DNA from: Ralstonia sp. TCR112 | Lineage (GTDB): Bacteria; Pseudomonadota; Gammaproteobacteria; Burkholderiales; Burkholderiaceae | Assembly (NCBI RefSeq): GCF_007997035.1 | Contig: NZ_VOSS01000014.1 | Location: 1 to 64,000 of the forward strand | Reading direction: 5' to 3' | Length of the DNA: 64,000 nucleotides | Part shown: piece by piece, positions 28,631 through 41,472 of the stretch | Position numbering within the stretch: the first letter of the stretch is position 1 | Layout: each line of letters starts with the position of its first letter | Made by a program: the position numbers and the translations under genes | Notes under the pieces: model-generated | What the model saw: only the letters and a program-made list of their open reading frames with translations | Told to the model about the DNA's origin: nothing | The model's database searches: none

Positions 28631-28996
28631 GTCGAATAGGTAGTAAGGCTGCCGCGCCGCTACATCAACGGATGCAGACGACGGAAATGGGATACGGCGA
28701 CCGGTTAATCACGGGCGTCGGCGCCAATCGGATAAGGCCGGTTCGACAGACGGGCTGCAGAACGGACAAGGCGGGGGAGTGGGCCGGCCTCAAGCTGAAC
28801 AGGTCAGCGAGGTGGGGCGGCGGTCCCTTCGGCGTGATGTGAATCCACGCGGGAGATCGGAGACGATGCCAAGCACAATGGCAATCGGCTGCGCATGCAT
28901 GCAACGGGCGGGGATCTGGGCGATGAACGCCGGTCGGAACCAGCACATCGGCCAACCGCGGACCGAAAAATACGGCAGTAAGCAGCCAAGCCACGA

Positions 28997-29025
28997 ACTA
29001 TAGCACGAATTTTCGCACTGCGCAA
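28997..29025 (-). promoter_or_regulatory. Promoter of the rhlE-like gene, giving a ~360-nt leader
   Basis: On the minus strand, TTGCGC (complement of 29020-29025), a 17-bp spacer and TATAGT (complement of 28997-29002) form a plausible sigma-70 promoter. The start would be near 28990, leaving about 360 nt before the ATG at 28630. The leader from 28631 to 28990 holds no gene that I can support. Confidence 0.5.
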
Positions 29026-29126
29026 AAATTCCGCTGGAGCCACGTGTGCCAGCGCCGCCGCTTGTCGGATCGATCCTGCTGCCTATACTCGAAAGACCGG
29101 CCACCCTCGCGGCCGGAAAGGGGCGG

Positions 29127-29315
29127 ATGATGGAATTCCCGATGGCCTTCTCCAACCTGTACCTGTTGCTCGCCGTTTGCGTTGCGGGCGTGATCGGCCT
29201 GGCATCTGCACCAATGGTGATCCGAGGTGCGCGAGTAGGGATCCGCGTGCTGCTCACGATTATCGGGGTGCTGATTGGCCTGCTTGTGCTCGAAGCGCTG
29301 CCGGTGCTGACCTAG
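29127..29315 (+). CDS. Small two-helix membrane protein, unknown function
   Basis: 62 residues starting MMEFPMAF. Two hydrophobic stretches (about 9-28 and 40-60) flank a short basic turn, VIRGARVGIR. GGAAAGGGGCGG precedes the ATG. It lies between the helicase promoter and the tRNA gene, divergent from the helicase. I do not recognise the family. The open frame extends to 29046 upstream but without a ribosome site. Confidence 0.55.
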   Translation: MMEFPMAFSNLYLLLAVCVAGVIGLASAPMVIRGARVGIRVLLTIIGVLIGLLVLEALPVLT

Positions 29316-29428
29316 ATGGCCCGGCGCCATCCGCAGCCATAGGCCCGCCCGCATGTGGCGGGCCTCATCGTTTTGTGCGAGCAAGAAAACAAAAGCCAGG
29401 CGTGCTTGCCTGGCTTTGTCGCGTCTGT

Positions 29429-29503
29429 TGGTCTCGCCGACAGGAATCGAACCTGTATCTCACGCTTAGGAGGCGCGTGCACTATCCATTGTGCTACGGC
29501 GAG
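29429..29503 (-). tRNA. tRNA-Arg, anticodon CCT
   Basis: On the minus strand the acceptor arms CTCGCCG and CGGCGAG pair over seven bases and the 3' end reads A then CCA (CCA is encoded). The D-arm contains AATGGATA, the anticodon loop is CTCCTAA with anticodon CCT, and the T-arm is ACAGG-TTCGATT-CCTGT. It reads AGG codons, which are rare in this high-GC genome. Small-RNA and tRNA genes like this are frequent integration sites, but no phage or island genes lie next to it. Confidence 0.95.
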
Positions 29504-29813
29504 AGACCGACCCCGGGTGACGTGAACGGCCGCCCGAGCGAGCCGCGATTCTACGCAATTTGTACAGCCAAGACCAGTGAACCACGGGGCTGGAACGCAC
29601 CTCGGCCAGCAGTTACAGGCCTCACATGAAACGGTGATGACGGCGCCGGTTCTGTGGGGCGCCGCCTACAGTTCAGACGCAGTTATGACGAAGCAAACGC
29701 TAAAGCGAACGAACGATCGGTCAAAGAATCAGATTTAAGTATTACGAACTTTCCACGATTGTTCACGGAAGTTATGCTTCATCACCCCTTTTCAGAACCC
29801 CTAGGCGACCAAC
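29504..29813. other. 310-bp intergenic region between tRNA-Arg and a small gene
   Basis: No coding frame, terminator or conserved RNA is supported. It must hold the tRNA promoter on the minus side and that of the small gene on the plus side. Part of it (29690-29790) is more AT-rich than the surroundings. Confidence 0.6.
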
Positions 29814-30029
29814 ATGCTGACATCCGAAGAACGGGACGATCCGTGGACGGTGGAGCCGTCGCTGGAAAGCCTGCTTCCGAAGCATCGAGCTGGCACGATC
29901 GATCGACCGATCTATTTCCGTCACACCGATACGCCGGACGGCCACGTCATCAAGCAGTTTCCTGACGGCTCGCGCCAGCTCGTGCGTTTTGTCGGCCTGG
30001 AAGAGCAGGTCGTCAAACACTTTCTCTGA
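29814..30029 (+). CDS. Conserved small hypothetical protein
   Basis: 71 residues, soluble, mixed charge. It starts at ATG 29814 with AGGCGAC upstream and includes RPIYFRHTDTPDGHVIKQFPDG. No domain is recognised and there is no signal peptide or membrane helix. The regular charge distribution and the ribosome site support expression. It stands alone between the tRNA and the Kdo hydroxylase. Confidence 0.6.
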   Translation: MLTSEERDDPWTVEPSLESLLPKHRAGTIDRPIYFRHTDTPDGHVIKQFPDGSRQLVRFVGLEEQVVKHFL

Positions 30030-30161
30030 CTCCGCTTCCCGCGCTAGCGAGCGCCTTCGTGCACATCTCGTAAGACATGATGTGTTGTGTTTCCTGACGA
30101 TGCACTGAGGTGATCAGCGCACTATCATTCGCAAATATTTACGTAAGCGATTGATAAGTTC

Positions 30162-31136
30162 ATGGGAAGTATGCAAGGGCTTGCGCCTGCCACGCCCCCG
30201 GCGCACAACCATTACTCCGGAAAGCGATCCCTCGGTGAGCCGCGCGCCATTGACATGGTTGTGCCGTGTCCGGTACGCGACTGGACGCCTGCGGTCACTT
30301 CTGATGAAGCCGCTGCCATGCGTTCCGCGCTGGAACGCGGCAATGTGCTGCATTTTCCCGGCCTCGACTTTCCACTTGATGCCCGAGAGCAGCGTTTTCT
30401 CGACGCGCGGTGGTCCGACGGCAAGACGAAGAACATCAACCTGCGGGCCACCGAGACGCGCGTGCGCGGCGCCGTCGGGCAGCCTGCAGACCTACGCGAT
30501 CTCGCTACCCTGATCGAGCGTTACGCCGATGCAGCGGAGCACTTGGTGCTGGCGTTGTTTCCCGACTATGGCCCGCACTTGAAGCGAGCCGGGACATCGT
30601 TGCGGCCGGCTGAGATTGCGGGGCGCCCGGTCAGCTGGCGTAAGGACGATACGCGCCTGCACGTCGATGCATTTCCGTCGAACCCGCTGCATGGCCAGCG
30701 GCTCTTGCGTGTGTTCCACAACGTCGATCCGGATGCCCCGCGCGTCTGGCGCATCGGCGAGCCGTTTGCCGACTTCGCCGAGCGGTTTGTGCCGAAAACG
30801 CGAGGGCTGCTGCCGGGACAATCGTGGCTGATGCACAAGCTGCATATCACCAAGCGCCTGCGCTCCGAATACGATCACCGCATGCTGCAGCTGCATGACC
30901 TCGCGAAAGCGGATCTGGTCTATCAACGCACGGCACCGCAGCAGACGTTCGAATTCGCGCCGGGTGCGACGTGGGTCGTTTTCAGCGATCAAGCGCTGCA
31001 TGCGGCGATGCGCGGCCGCGCGATGATGGAGCAGACGTTTTATCTCGACCCAGCGGCCGTTGCCGATCGGACCCATTCCCCCGAAGCTGTCCTGTCGCGC
31101 ATCCTGAATAGGCCGATGCTGCCGGCCCAGCGCTGA
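30162..31136 (+). CDS. Kdo hydroxylase family protein (KdoO), Fe(II)/2-oxoglutarate dioxygenase
   Basis: 324 residues. It matches the Kdo hydroxylase family that turns the inner-core sugar Kdo of lipopolysaccharide into Ko, as described for Burkholderia and Yersinia KdoO. Recognisable parts are the SWRKDDTRLHVDAFPSNP block with the iron motif His-x-Asp (His167, Asp169), GQRLLRVFHNVDPDAPRVWRIGE, and SDQALHAAMRGRAMMEQTFYLD, which should supply the distal His and the oxoglutarate-binding Arg. It has no signal peptide, which fits a cytoplasmic or inner-membrane-face enzyme. The start at 30162 is the first ATG; ATG 30171 and 30255 are alternatives. It has no other LPS gene beside it. Confidence 0.82.
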   Translation: MGSMQGLAPATPPAHNHYSGKRSLGEPRAIDMVVPCPVRDWTPAVTSDEAAAMRSALERGNVLHFPGLDFPLDAREQRFLDARWSDGKTKNINLRATETRVRGAVGQPADLRDLATLIERYADAAEHLVLALFPDYGPHLKRAGTSLRPAEIAGRPVSWRKDDTRLHVDAFPSNPLHGQRLLRVFHNVDPDAPRVWRIGEPFADFAERFVPKTRGLLPGQSWLMHKLHITKRLRSEYDHRMLQLHDLAKADLVYQRTAPQQTFEFAPGATWVVFSDQALHAAMRGRAMMEQTFYLDPAAVADRTHSPEAVLSRILNRPMLPAQR

Positions 31137-31140
31137 CCGC

Positions 31141-31174
31141 ACAAACAAAAACGCCGCCGTGCATGACGGCGGCG
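31141..31174 (-). terminator. Terminator of the solute-binding protein gene
   Basis: The hairpin CGCCGCCGT-gcatg-ACGGCGGCG is followed on the minus strand by TTTTTGTTTG, placing it 23 bp after the stop of the minus-strand gene at 31197. Confidence 0.8.
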
Positions 31175-31196
31175 CTGATGCTCCGCGCAGTTCTCT

Positions 31197-32108
31197 TTAA
31201 TCAGCGACTTTGTCGCTCGGATATTTGAACGAGTCGCGCAGCAAAAAGCTCATCGGGATATCCAGCTTTGCGCTGTGCGGCGGAATCGGTTGCTGGAACC
31301 ACTTCTTGTAGAGCTTCTCGGCGTCGTAGTCGAGAATGATGTTCGTCATCGCGCGATCGACCAGCCGCTTGAACTCGGCGTCGTCCTTGCTCAGCATGAT
31401 CGCGTAAGGCTCGACCGTCAGCATGTCGCCGACGACGGCGTAATCGCTCGGGGTCTTCGTGTTGGCGCGGAAGCCATAGAGCAGCACGTCGTCCATTGCA
31501 AAGGCGTCGGCCTTGCCCGCTTCGACCATCGCGAAGGATTCAGCGTGGTCCTTGGCTTCGAGAAACTTCATGTTGAGCACGCGCACGTCGTTCATCTTGC
31601 GCAGTTCCGCCACGCTCGTGGTGCCCTTGGTGGTGACGACGGTCTTGTCGCGCAGATCATCCCACCGGCGAATGCCCGACGAACTCTTGACGATCATGCG
31701 GATGCCCGCGATGTAGTGCGGGATCGTGAACGCCACCTTCTCGCGGCGTTCGCGGTTGTTTGTAGTCGAGCCGCATTCGAGGTCGGCTTTGCCTTCCATG
31801 ATGGCCGGCATCCGCGTGGAGGGCGTGACCATCACGTATTGCACTTTCAGGTCGGGCCGCTTGAGGTCGGTGCGCAGCTTGTCGACCACGCGCAGGCACA
31901 GGTCGACGGCGTAGCCGACGGGCTTTTTATCGGCGTCGTAGAACGAGAAGGGCACGGAGCTTTCGCGATAGGCGACGCGGACTGTGCCGGTATCGCGGAT
32001 GCGGTCGAGCACCGGCGTGGAGGATGCCAGGGCGGTGCCTGGTACGAGACTGGACAGCGAAGCGAAGAGCAGCGCTGCAGCCGGCAGCGTGCGCGTGAAG
32101 AACTGCAT
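31197..32108 (-). CDS. Amino acid ABC transporter periplasmic substrate-binding protein (GltI-like)
   Basis: 303 residues. A signal peptide (TLPAAALLFASLSSLVPG then ALA) precedes a type II periplasmic binding fold: IRDTGTVRVAYRESSVPFSFYD, GYAVDLCLRVVDKLR, LECGSTTNNRERREKVAFTIPHY and a late EKLYKKWF. The pattern fits polar or acidic amino acid receptors such as GltI (glutamate/aspartate). No permease or ATPase gene is adjacent, so it is an orphan that must share a membrane complex encoded elsewhere. Its own terminator follows the stop. Confidence 0.88.
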   Translation of the reverse strand: MQFFTRTLPAAALLFASLSSLVPGTALASSTPVLDRIRDTGTVRVAYRESSVPFSFYDADKKPVGYAVDLCLRVVDKLRTDLKRPDLKVQYVMVTPSTRMPAIMEGKADLECGSTTNNRERREKVAFTIPHYIAGIRMIVKSSSGIRRWDDLRDKTVVTTKGTTSVAELRKMNDVRVLNMKFLEAKDHAESFAMVEAGKADAFAMDDVLLYGFRANTKTPSDYAVVGDMLTVEPYAIMLSKDDAEFKRLVDRAMTNIILDYDAEKLYKKWFQQPIPPHSAKLDIPMSFLLRDSFKYPSDKVAD

Positions 32109-32529
32109 GGTTGTATCCCCCGGAAAGAATCGGTGGCCCACGTTATCGTTATGCCCGGCTCGTGACCGGAGGGCCTGCCGCATGATACGGCGCGGCGTCG
32201 CAGCCTGCAGGCCTGCGCTTTTCGGGTGTTGTAAGCAGGCTGCAAGAGTGGATTTCGCCCTCTAAAAGTTGGCCTGTGGCGGGTGCGTTGCAGTGGTGCG
32301 TGGCGCACACGCGGTGTGCGCCACGCACTGTCTCAGCTGTGCGGCCGGTGCAAGGGACACCCCCTGAGGTGCACGCTTGACGCGGCATGCGTTGCTGCGG
32401 TGCGAAGCCGCACCGGGCCTAGCGTTAGGCGTTTTTCCCTACCGGGTTTGTCCCGACTGCCCGAGACGGACCAGGGGCGTTATGCTCCGGCCATGTCTTG
32501 TTCGCAAGGCATCGAGGAGAGACTCTTCC

Positions 32530-32558
32530 GGCCCGCCGAAAGCGGGCCGTTTTCTTTG
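32530..32558 (+). terminator. Terminator-like hairpin in a 472-bp gene-free region
   Basis: GGCCCGC-cgaaa-GCGGGCC followed by GTTTTCTTT looks like an intrinsic terminator on the plus strand. No plus-strand gene precedes it: 32109-32580 has no supported coding frame. It could end a small RNA that starts within the region, but I could not find a convincing promoter. Confidence 0.4.
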
Positions 32559-32580
32559 CCGCTTTGGCGTTCGAGCTCGC

Positions 32581-32787
32581 TCAGTTCTGATTCGGCAGCA
32601 CATTGCCCGGCTGGGACGACTGCCGCGGCCAGTTCGAGAACGCGAAAACCCACAGCGCCACCAGGTTCACCAGCGGCACCAGCACAAGCAGCGTCCACCA
32701 CGGTGAAAAGCCAGTCCGCAGCAAAATCTGCCGCACCGGAATGCCTGCCACGATCAAGATGATCAACAGCCCGAAGAGTCCGCGCAT
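32581..32787 (-). CDS. Small two-helix membrane protein, unknown function
   Basis: 68 residues with two hydrophobic helices (RGLFGLLIILIVAGIPV and WWTLLVLVPLVNLVALWVFAF) and a short polar tail ending VLPNQN. The pattern FSPWWTLLVLVPLVN is typical of short DUF-type membrane proteins found across Burkholderiales. AAAGGGGG lies eight bases before the ATG at 32787, whereas an ATG two codons earlier is too close to the site. It is divergent from uup. Confidence 0.7.
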   Translation of the reverse strand: MRGLFGLLIILIVAGIPVRQILLRTGFSPWWTLLVLVPLVNLVALWVFAFSNWPRQSSQPGNVLPNQN

Positions 32788-32960
32788 CGTCATTCCCCCT
32801 TTGTAACGGTATGGATGGCGCGGCCGGAAAAAGCGAGTCCGGCGGCACAAGCGTTATAGCACCGGCATCTGCAAGCGCAATGCCGCCGATGGGCGACGCG
32901 CGGGGCGACTACAATACGCGCCTTCCGGCCGTACACGGCCAGCACCCTTTTCACTCCAGC

Positions 32961-34871
<1,911 letters not shown>

Positions 34872-35043
34872 CGCTGCAGTAACGACGCAATATGTCAGCG
34901 GGATGTCGGGCGAATGTGAGTTTTCGCGCGCATCCCGACGCTGACGATCCCTCCGCATTGTTCAGGACAGCTTCCTTTACAATGCGCGCTGCATTCCCGG
35001 TGCTTGGCGACAGACCCAAGCCCGGTCAGTTTTTCCGCCTTCC

Positions 35044-37041
35044 ATGAGCAAAACCTCCCAATACAGCGAATCGTCGATCAAGGTCCTCAAGGGCCTGGAA
35101 CCGGTCAAGCAACGGCCGGGCATGTACACGCGCACCGACAATCCCCTGCACATCGTGCAGGAAGTCATCGACAACTCCGCTGACGAGGCGTTGGGCGGCT
35201 ACGGCAAGCTCATCGCCGTGACGCTGCACAAGGACGGCAGCGTAAGTGTCGAAGACGATGCGCGCGGCATTCCTGTCGGCATCCACCCCGAAGAGGGCGT
35301 GCCGGTGGTCGAGATCGTCTACACGCGCCTGCATGCCGGCGGCAAGTTCGACAAGGGCCGCGGTGGCGCCTACGCGTTCTCCGGCGGCTTGCACGGCGTG
35401 GGCGTGTCGGTCACGAACGCGCTGTCGACGCGGCTGGAAGTGACGGTCTGGCGTGACGGCAATGTGTCGACGCTCGCGTTCTCCGGCGGCGACGTGATCG
35501 AACCGCTCGCCACCCGCAAGGCCGAACGCGGCGAGAAGAAGAGCGGCACACGCGTGCGCGCATGGCCCGACGCCAAGTATTTCGATTCCGACAACATCCC
35601 GCAGGCCGAACTGCAGCGCTTGCTGCGCAGCAAGGCCGTGCTGCTGCCGGGCGTGAAGGTCACGCTCACGCTGGAAAAAACCGGCGAAACGCTCGAGTGG
35701 CAATACGACCAGGGCCTGCGCGGCTATCTGGTCGAATCGCTTGCGCAGGGCAGCGCTCAGGGGCCAACTCGCGAGCCGGTGATCCCCCTGTTTGAAGGCG
35801 AGCACTTTGCCGATCCCGACAAGCCGGGCGAAGAAGGCTTTGCCTTCGGTGAAGGCGCGTCGTGGGTGGTGGCCTGGACGGAAGAGGGCTCGCCGGTGCG
35901 CGAGTCGTACGTCAACCTGATCCCGACGCCCGCTGGCGGCACGCACGAATCCGGCTTGCGCGAAGGCCTGTTCCAGGCCGTGAAGAGCTTTGTCGAGATG
36001 CACGCGCTGCTGCCCAAGGGCGTCAAGCTGATGCCAGAAGATGTGTTTGCGCGCGCTTCGTTCGTGCTGTCGGCCAAGGTGCTCGACCCGCAATTCCAGG
36101 GGCAGATCAAGGAACGCCTGAACAGCCGTGACGCGGTGCGGCTGGTATCCACCTTCAGCCGCCCGGCGCTGGAGCTGTGGCTGAACCAGCACGTCGATCA
36201 CGGCAAGAAGCTGGCCGAACTCGTCATCAAGCAGGCGCAGGCGCGCACACGTGCCGCGCAGAAGGTCGAGAAGAAAAAGGGCTCCGGCGTTGCCGTGCTG
36301 CCCGGCAAGCTGACCGACTGCGAATCCGACGACGTCACCCGCAACGAACTCTTCCTGGTGGAAGGCGACTCGGCCGGCGGCTCGGCCAAGATGGGCCGCG
36401 ACAAGGAATTCCAGGCCATCCTGCCGTTGCGCGGCAAGGTGCTGAACACCTGGGAGACCGAGCGTGACCGCCTGTTCGCCAACAACGAAGTGCACGACAT
36501 TGCAGTCGCCATCGGCGTGGACCCGCACGGTCCGAACGATACGGTCGACCTGTCGGGCCTGCGCTACGGCAAGATCTGCATCCTGTCCGATGCTGACGTG
36601 GACGGCGCGCACATCCAGGTGCTGCTGCTCACGTTGTTCTTCAAGCACTTCCCGCAATTGATCGATAGGGGGCACGTATGCGTGGCCCGTCCGCCGCTGT
36701 ATCGTGTCGATGCCCCGGCGCGCGGCAAGAAACCCGCGCAGAAGCTCTACGCGCTGGACGACGGCGAGCTGGAAGCCATTGAAGACAAGCTGCGCAAGGA
36801 CGGCGTGAAGGAAGGCGCCTGGCAGATCTCCCGCTTCAAGGGCCTGGGCGAAATGAGCGCCGAGCAGCTCTGGGAAACCACCATGAACCCCGACACGCGC
36901 CGCCTGCTGCCCGTGGCGCTGGGCGAACTCGGCCAAGACCAGACCATCAACATGATGAACATGCTGATGGGCAAGGGCGAAGCCGGTGCGCGCCGCACGT
37001 GGCTGGAAGCGCGCGGCAACGAAGTCGAAGCCGATATCTGA
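35044..37041 (+). CDS. parE: DNA topoisomerase IV subunit B
   Basis: 665 residues. ParE is the ATPase subunit that with ParC decatenates daughter chromosomes. The GHKL ATPase shows EVIDNSADEALGGYGK, VEDDARGIPVG and GGLHGVGVSVTNAL. The TOPRIM domain has LFLVEGDSAGGSAKMGRDKEFQAILPL-type motif and DADVDGAHIQ with metal-binding acids. The C-terminal RFKGLGEMSAEQLWETTMNP segment matches ParE. It is followed by a lytic transglycosylase gene and then parC, as is usual in Ralstonia. Confidence 0.97.
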   Translation: MSKTSQYSESSIKVLKGLEPVKQRPGMYTRTDNPLHIVQEVIDNSADEALGGYGKLIAVTLHKDGSVSVEDDARGIPVGIHPEEGVPVVEIVYTRLHAGGKFDKGRGGAYAFSGGLHGVGVSVTNALSTRLEVTVWRDGNVSTLAFSGGDVIEPLATRKAERGEKKSGTRVRAWPDAKYFDSDNIPQAELQRLLRSKAVLLPGVKVTLTLEKTGETLEWQYDQGLRGYLVESLAQGSAQGPTREPVIPLFEGEHFADPDKPGEEGFAFGEGASWVVAWTEEGSPVRESYVNLIPTPAGGTHESGLREGLFQAVKSFVEMHALLPKGVKLMPEDVFARASFVLSAKVLDPQFQGQIKERLNSRDAVRLVSTFSRPALELWLNQHVDHGKKLAELVIKQAQARTRAAQKVEKKKGSGVAVLPGKLTDCESDDVTRNELFLVEGDSAGGSAKMGRDKEFQAILPLRGKVLNTWETERDRLFANNEVHDIAVAIGVDPHGPNDTVDLSGLRYGKICILSDADVDGAHIQVLLLTLFFKHFPQLIDRGHVCVARPPLYRVDAPARGKKPAQKLYALDDGELEAIEDKLRKDGVKEGAWQISRFKGLGEMSAEQLWETTMNPDTRRLLPVALGELGQDQTINMMNMLMGKGEAGARRTWLEARGNEVEADI

Positions 37042-37057
37042 CCGCAAACCGACAACG

Positions 37058-37948
37058 ATGAAGCTTTCCGTACGTTTCGCATTCGCATTGACGGCGCTGG
37101 CCCTGTTGGCCAGCCAGCCGGCGCGCGCGGACGTCTACGGCTACATCGATGAAAACGGTCTCGCGCATTTCGCTGCCGAACGGCTGGACGATCGCTACGT
37201 GCTGTTCATGAAAGGCGCCGCAGTGGCGGGCAAGGGCGACGACAAGGCGAAGGACGACAGCGCCATCGCCCTGCCGGCGACCGAGCTGCCCGATGCCGAC
37301 GCCTATCTCAACGCCAGCAAGCGCGATGCACTCGACAACGCTGCCGGCATGCGCCAGCGCCTGGTGCGCGCGGTGCTGCAACATCCGAACGTGCCGACGG
37401 TGGAACCGCTGATCCGCCAGGCCGCCAGCAAGCACGGTATCGACCCCGCTTTGGTGAAGGCGGTGATTGCCGCCGAATCCGGTTTCAACCCGCAGGCCGT
37501 GTCGCCCAAGGGCGCGATCGGGCTGATGCAGGTGATTCCAGACACCGGCGCGCGCTACGGCGTGACAGGCGACGCCCGCCGCACCGCCGCGCAGAAGCTG
37601 GCCGACCCCAAGACCAACATCACGACCGGCGTGCGCTACCTGAGCGATCTGCTGCGCATGTTCTCGGGCAACCTCGAACTCGTGCTGGCCGCGTACAACG
37701 CCGGCGAGGGCGCGGTGCAGAAGCACGGCAATGACATTCCGCCCTACGCCGAGACACAGAACTATGTGAAGACGGTGCTGCAGTTCTATCGCTACTACAA
37801 CCCGGTCGCCGCCGTGCCCGGGTTGATGAACGTGAGCGGCAACGGCGTCATCGCCACGCGCAAGCCGGGCCGCACGGGCCGGCCCGCACGCATCGAACTC
37901 GTATTGGACCCGGCCACCGGCGTGGCCACGAACCTCCCCCAACATTGA
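37058..37948 (+). CDS. Periplasmic lytic transglycosylase (SLT family 1)
   Basis: 296 residues. A signal peptide (FAFALTALALLASQPARA) precedes a short N-terminal region with DVYGYIDENGLAHFA (DUF4124-like). The lysozyme-like SLT domain covers about 125-250: GIDPALVKAVIAAESGFNPQ with the catalytic Glu, SPKGAIGLMQVIPDTG, and VLAAYNAGEGAVQKHG. It cleaves peptidoglycan to 1,6-anhydro products. It sits between parE and parC with gaps of only 16 and 49 bp, so it is probably co-transcribed with topoisomerase IV, linking decatenation and wall remodelling by position only. Confidence 0.9.
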   Translation: MKLSVRFAFALTALALLASQPARADVYGYIDENGLAHFAAERLDDRYVLFMKGAAVAGKGDDKAKDDSAIALPATELPDADAYLNASKRDALDNAAGMRQRLVRAVLQHPNVPTVEPLIRQAASKHGIDPALVKAVIAAESGFNPQAVSPKGAIGLMQVIPDTGARYGVTGDARRTAAQKLADPKTNITTGVRYLSDLLRMFSGNLELVLAAYNAGEGAVQKHGNDIPPYAETQNYVKTVLQFYRYYNPVAAVPGLMNVSGNGVIATRKPGRTGRPARIELVLDPATGVATNLPQH

Positions 37949-37997
37949 TCCTGGCGGCGCCGCCACGTTGAAGCGCGCCGCTTTCGCTTGAGCCTCC

Positions 37998-40340
<2,343 letters not shown>

Positions 40341-40344
40341 ATCC

Positions 40345-40917
40345 ATGAGCGATCCGACCGCCGCGCCTGAAGCCAACATCGCAGCAAACATCCCGTCCTG
40401 CAGCAAACTCTTCACCGAGTTTGCGCGGATGGGCCTGTCGGGCTTCGGCGGCGTGCTGCCCTTTGCGCGCGCCGGCATTGTCGATCGCAACCGCTGGCTC
40501 TCCAACACCGAGTTCGCTGAACTGCTGAGCCTGGGCCAAGTGTTGCCCGGTCCGAATGTGGTCAACCTTTCGGTGATGCTCGGCTACCGCTTTCACGGGG
40601 TGCGCGGCGCCGCCGCTGCAATGGCCGGTCTGGTACTCACGCCTGCCGTAGTGCTGTTGCTGATCGTCATGCTGTACGACCACTTCAGCGCGCTCTCGGT
40701 GGTGCAGAACCTACTCAAGGGCATGGCGGCGGTGGCCGCGGGGCTGGTGCTCTCAACGGCCGTGAAGCTGGCGCAGGGCCAGTCGCGCACCTGGCGCGCG
40801 CTCGGCATCGGCCTGGCGGTTTTCCTCACCATTGGCGTCCTGCAGTGGCCGTTGCTGCCCGTCATGCTGGTGCTGATTCCGCTCGCGCTCCTGCTCGAAT
40901 GGTGGGCGATGCGATGA
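40345..40917 (+). CDS. Chromate transporter, short-chain subunit 1
   Basis: 190 residues. It is a half-size CHR protein with FARMGLSGFGGVLPFARAGI, SLGQVLPGPNVVNLSVMLG, and about five or six helices. Short CHR proteins work as pairs with opposite membrane orientation to export chromate or related oxyanions. Here the partner overlaps directly downstream. It begins 5 bp after the parC stop, so it may be read through from the parC transcript. Chromate itself may not be the true substrate. Confidence 0.88.
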   Translation: MSDPTAAPEANIAANIPSCSKLFTEFARMGLSGFGGVLPFARAGIVDRNRWLSNTEFAELLSLGQVLPGPNVVNLSVMLGYRFHGVRGAAAAMAGLVLTPAVVLLLIVMLYDHFSALSVVQNLLKGMAAVAAGLVLSTAVKLAQGQSRTWRALGIGLAVFLTIGVLQWPLLPVMLVLIPLALLLEWWAMR

Positions 40918-41444
40918 GTTACCTCACCACCGTCTTCGACCTGTTCTGGCACTTTCTCGTGCTGTCGTTTCTCGCCATCGGCGGGGCCAGCTCGACGCTG
41001 CCCGACATGCACCGTTTCTTGGTCGACACGCGGCATTACATGACAAGCGAGCAGCTGAGCGCCATGTATGCCATCTCGCAGGCGGCGCCGGGCCCCAACG
41101 TGCTGTTCGTAGAGTTGTTCGGCTGGCAGGCGGCGGGTCTGGGTGGGGCGATTGCCTCGCTGGTCGGCATCTGCGGGCCGTCGTGCGTGATCGCTGCCGT
41201 CATCGCGCGCGTCATGGACCGCAAGCCCGATGCGCGCTGGATTGCGCTGGTCCGTCGCGGCCTCGCACCGCTCACGATCGGCCTGCTGTTCTCCACCGGC
41301 TGGGTGCTCGCACGCGGCGCAGACAGCAGTTTCAGCACCATCGCGCTGACCGTGGCGACGGTCGTGGCGTGCACCTTCACCCGCGTCCACCCGCTGGTGC
41401 TGGTGGGACTGGGGGCATTGGTCGGCGGCATGGGCTGGGTGTAG
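40914..41444 (+). CDS. Chromate transporter, short-chain subunit 2
   Basis: 176 residues, half-size CHR domain partner. It shows FLVLSFLAIGGASSTLPDMHRF and AISQAAPGPNVLFVELFGWQAAG, then about five helices. The start codon overlaps the stop of subunit 1 as ATGA (40914-40917), giving translational coupling expected of a heterodimer. It is followed 30 bp later by a terminator. Confidence 0.87.
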   Translation: MSYLTTVFDLFWHFLVLSFLAIGGASSTLPDMHRFLVDTRHYMTSEQLSAMYAISQAAPGPNVLFVELFGWQAAGLGGAIASLVGICGPSCVIAAVIARVMDRKPDARWIALVRRGLAPLTIGLLFSTGWVLARGADSSFSTIALTVATVVACTFTRVHPLVLVGLGALVGGMGWV

Positions 41445-41472
41445 CGCCGGTGCCGCAGGGCTAGCGAAATCC

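Noticed and set aside
26717-28639. 640-codon open frame on the plus strand opposite the helicase gene
   Set aside because: It mirrors the GC-rich, repetitive helicase coding strand, has an Ala/Val/Arg composition with no domain, and no ribosome site. The minus-strand frame has all DEAD-box motifs.
29429-29503. tRNA-Arg as attachment site of a genomic island
   Set aside because: Neighbouring genes on both sides look like ordinary chromosome; no integrase and no repeat of the tRNA 3' end was seen nearby.
34958-34983. Promoter TTGTTC...TACAAT before parE
   Set aside because: The spacer is only 14 bp, so the two hexamers do not form a good sigma-70 promoter.
35026-37047. 673-codon open frame opposite parE
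   Set aside because: Antisense shadow of parE; no signal, no motif, no ribosome site.
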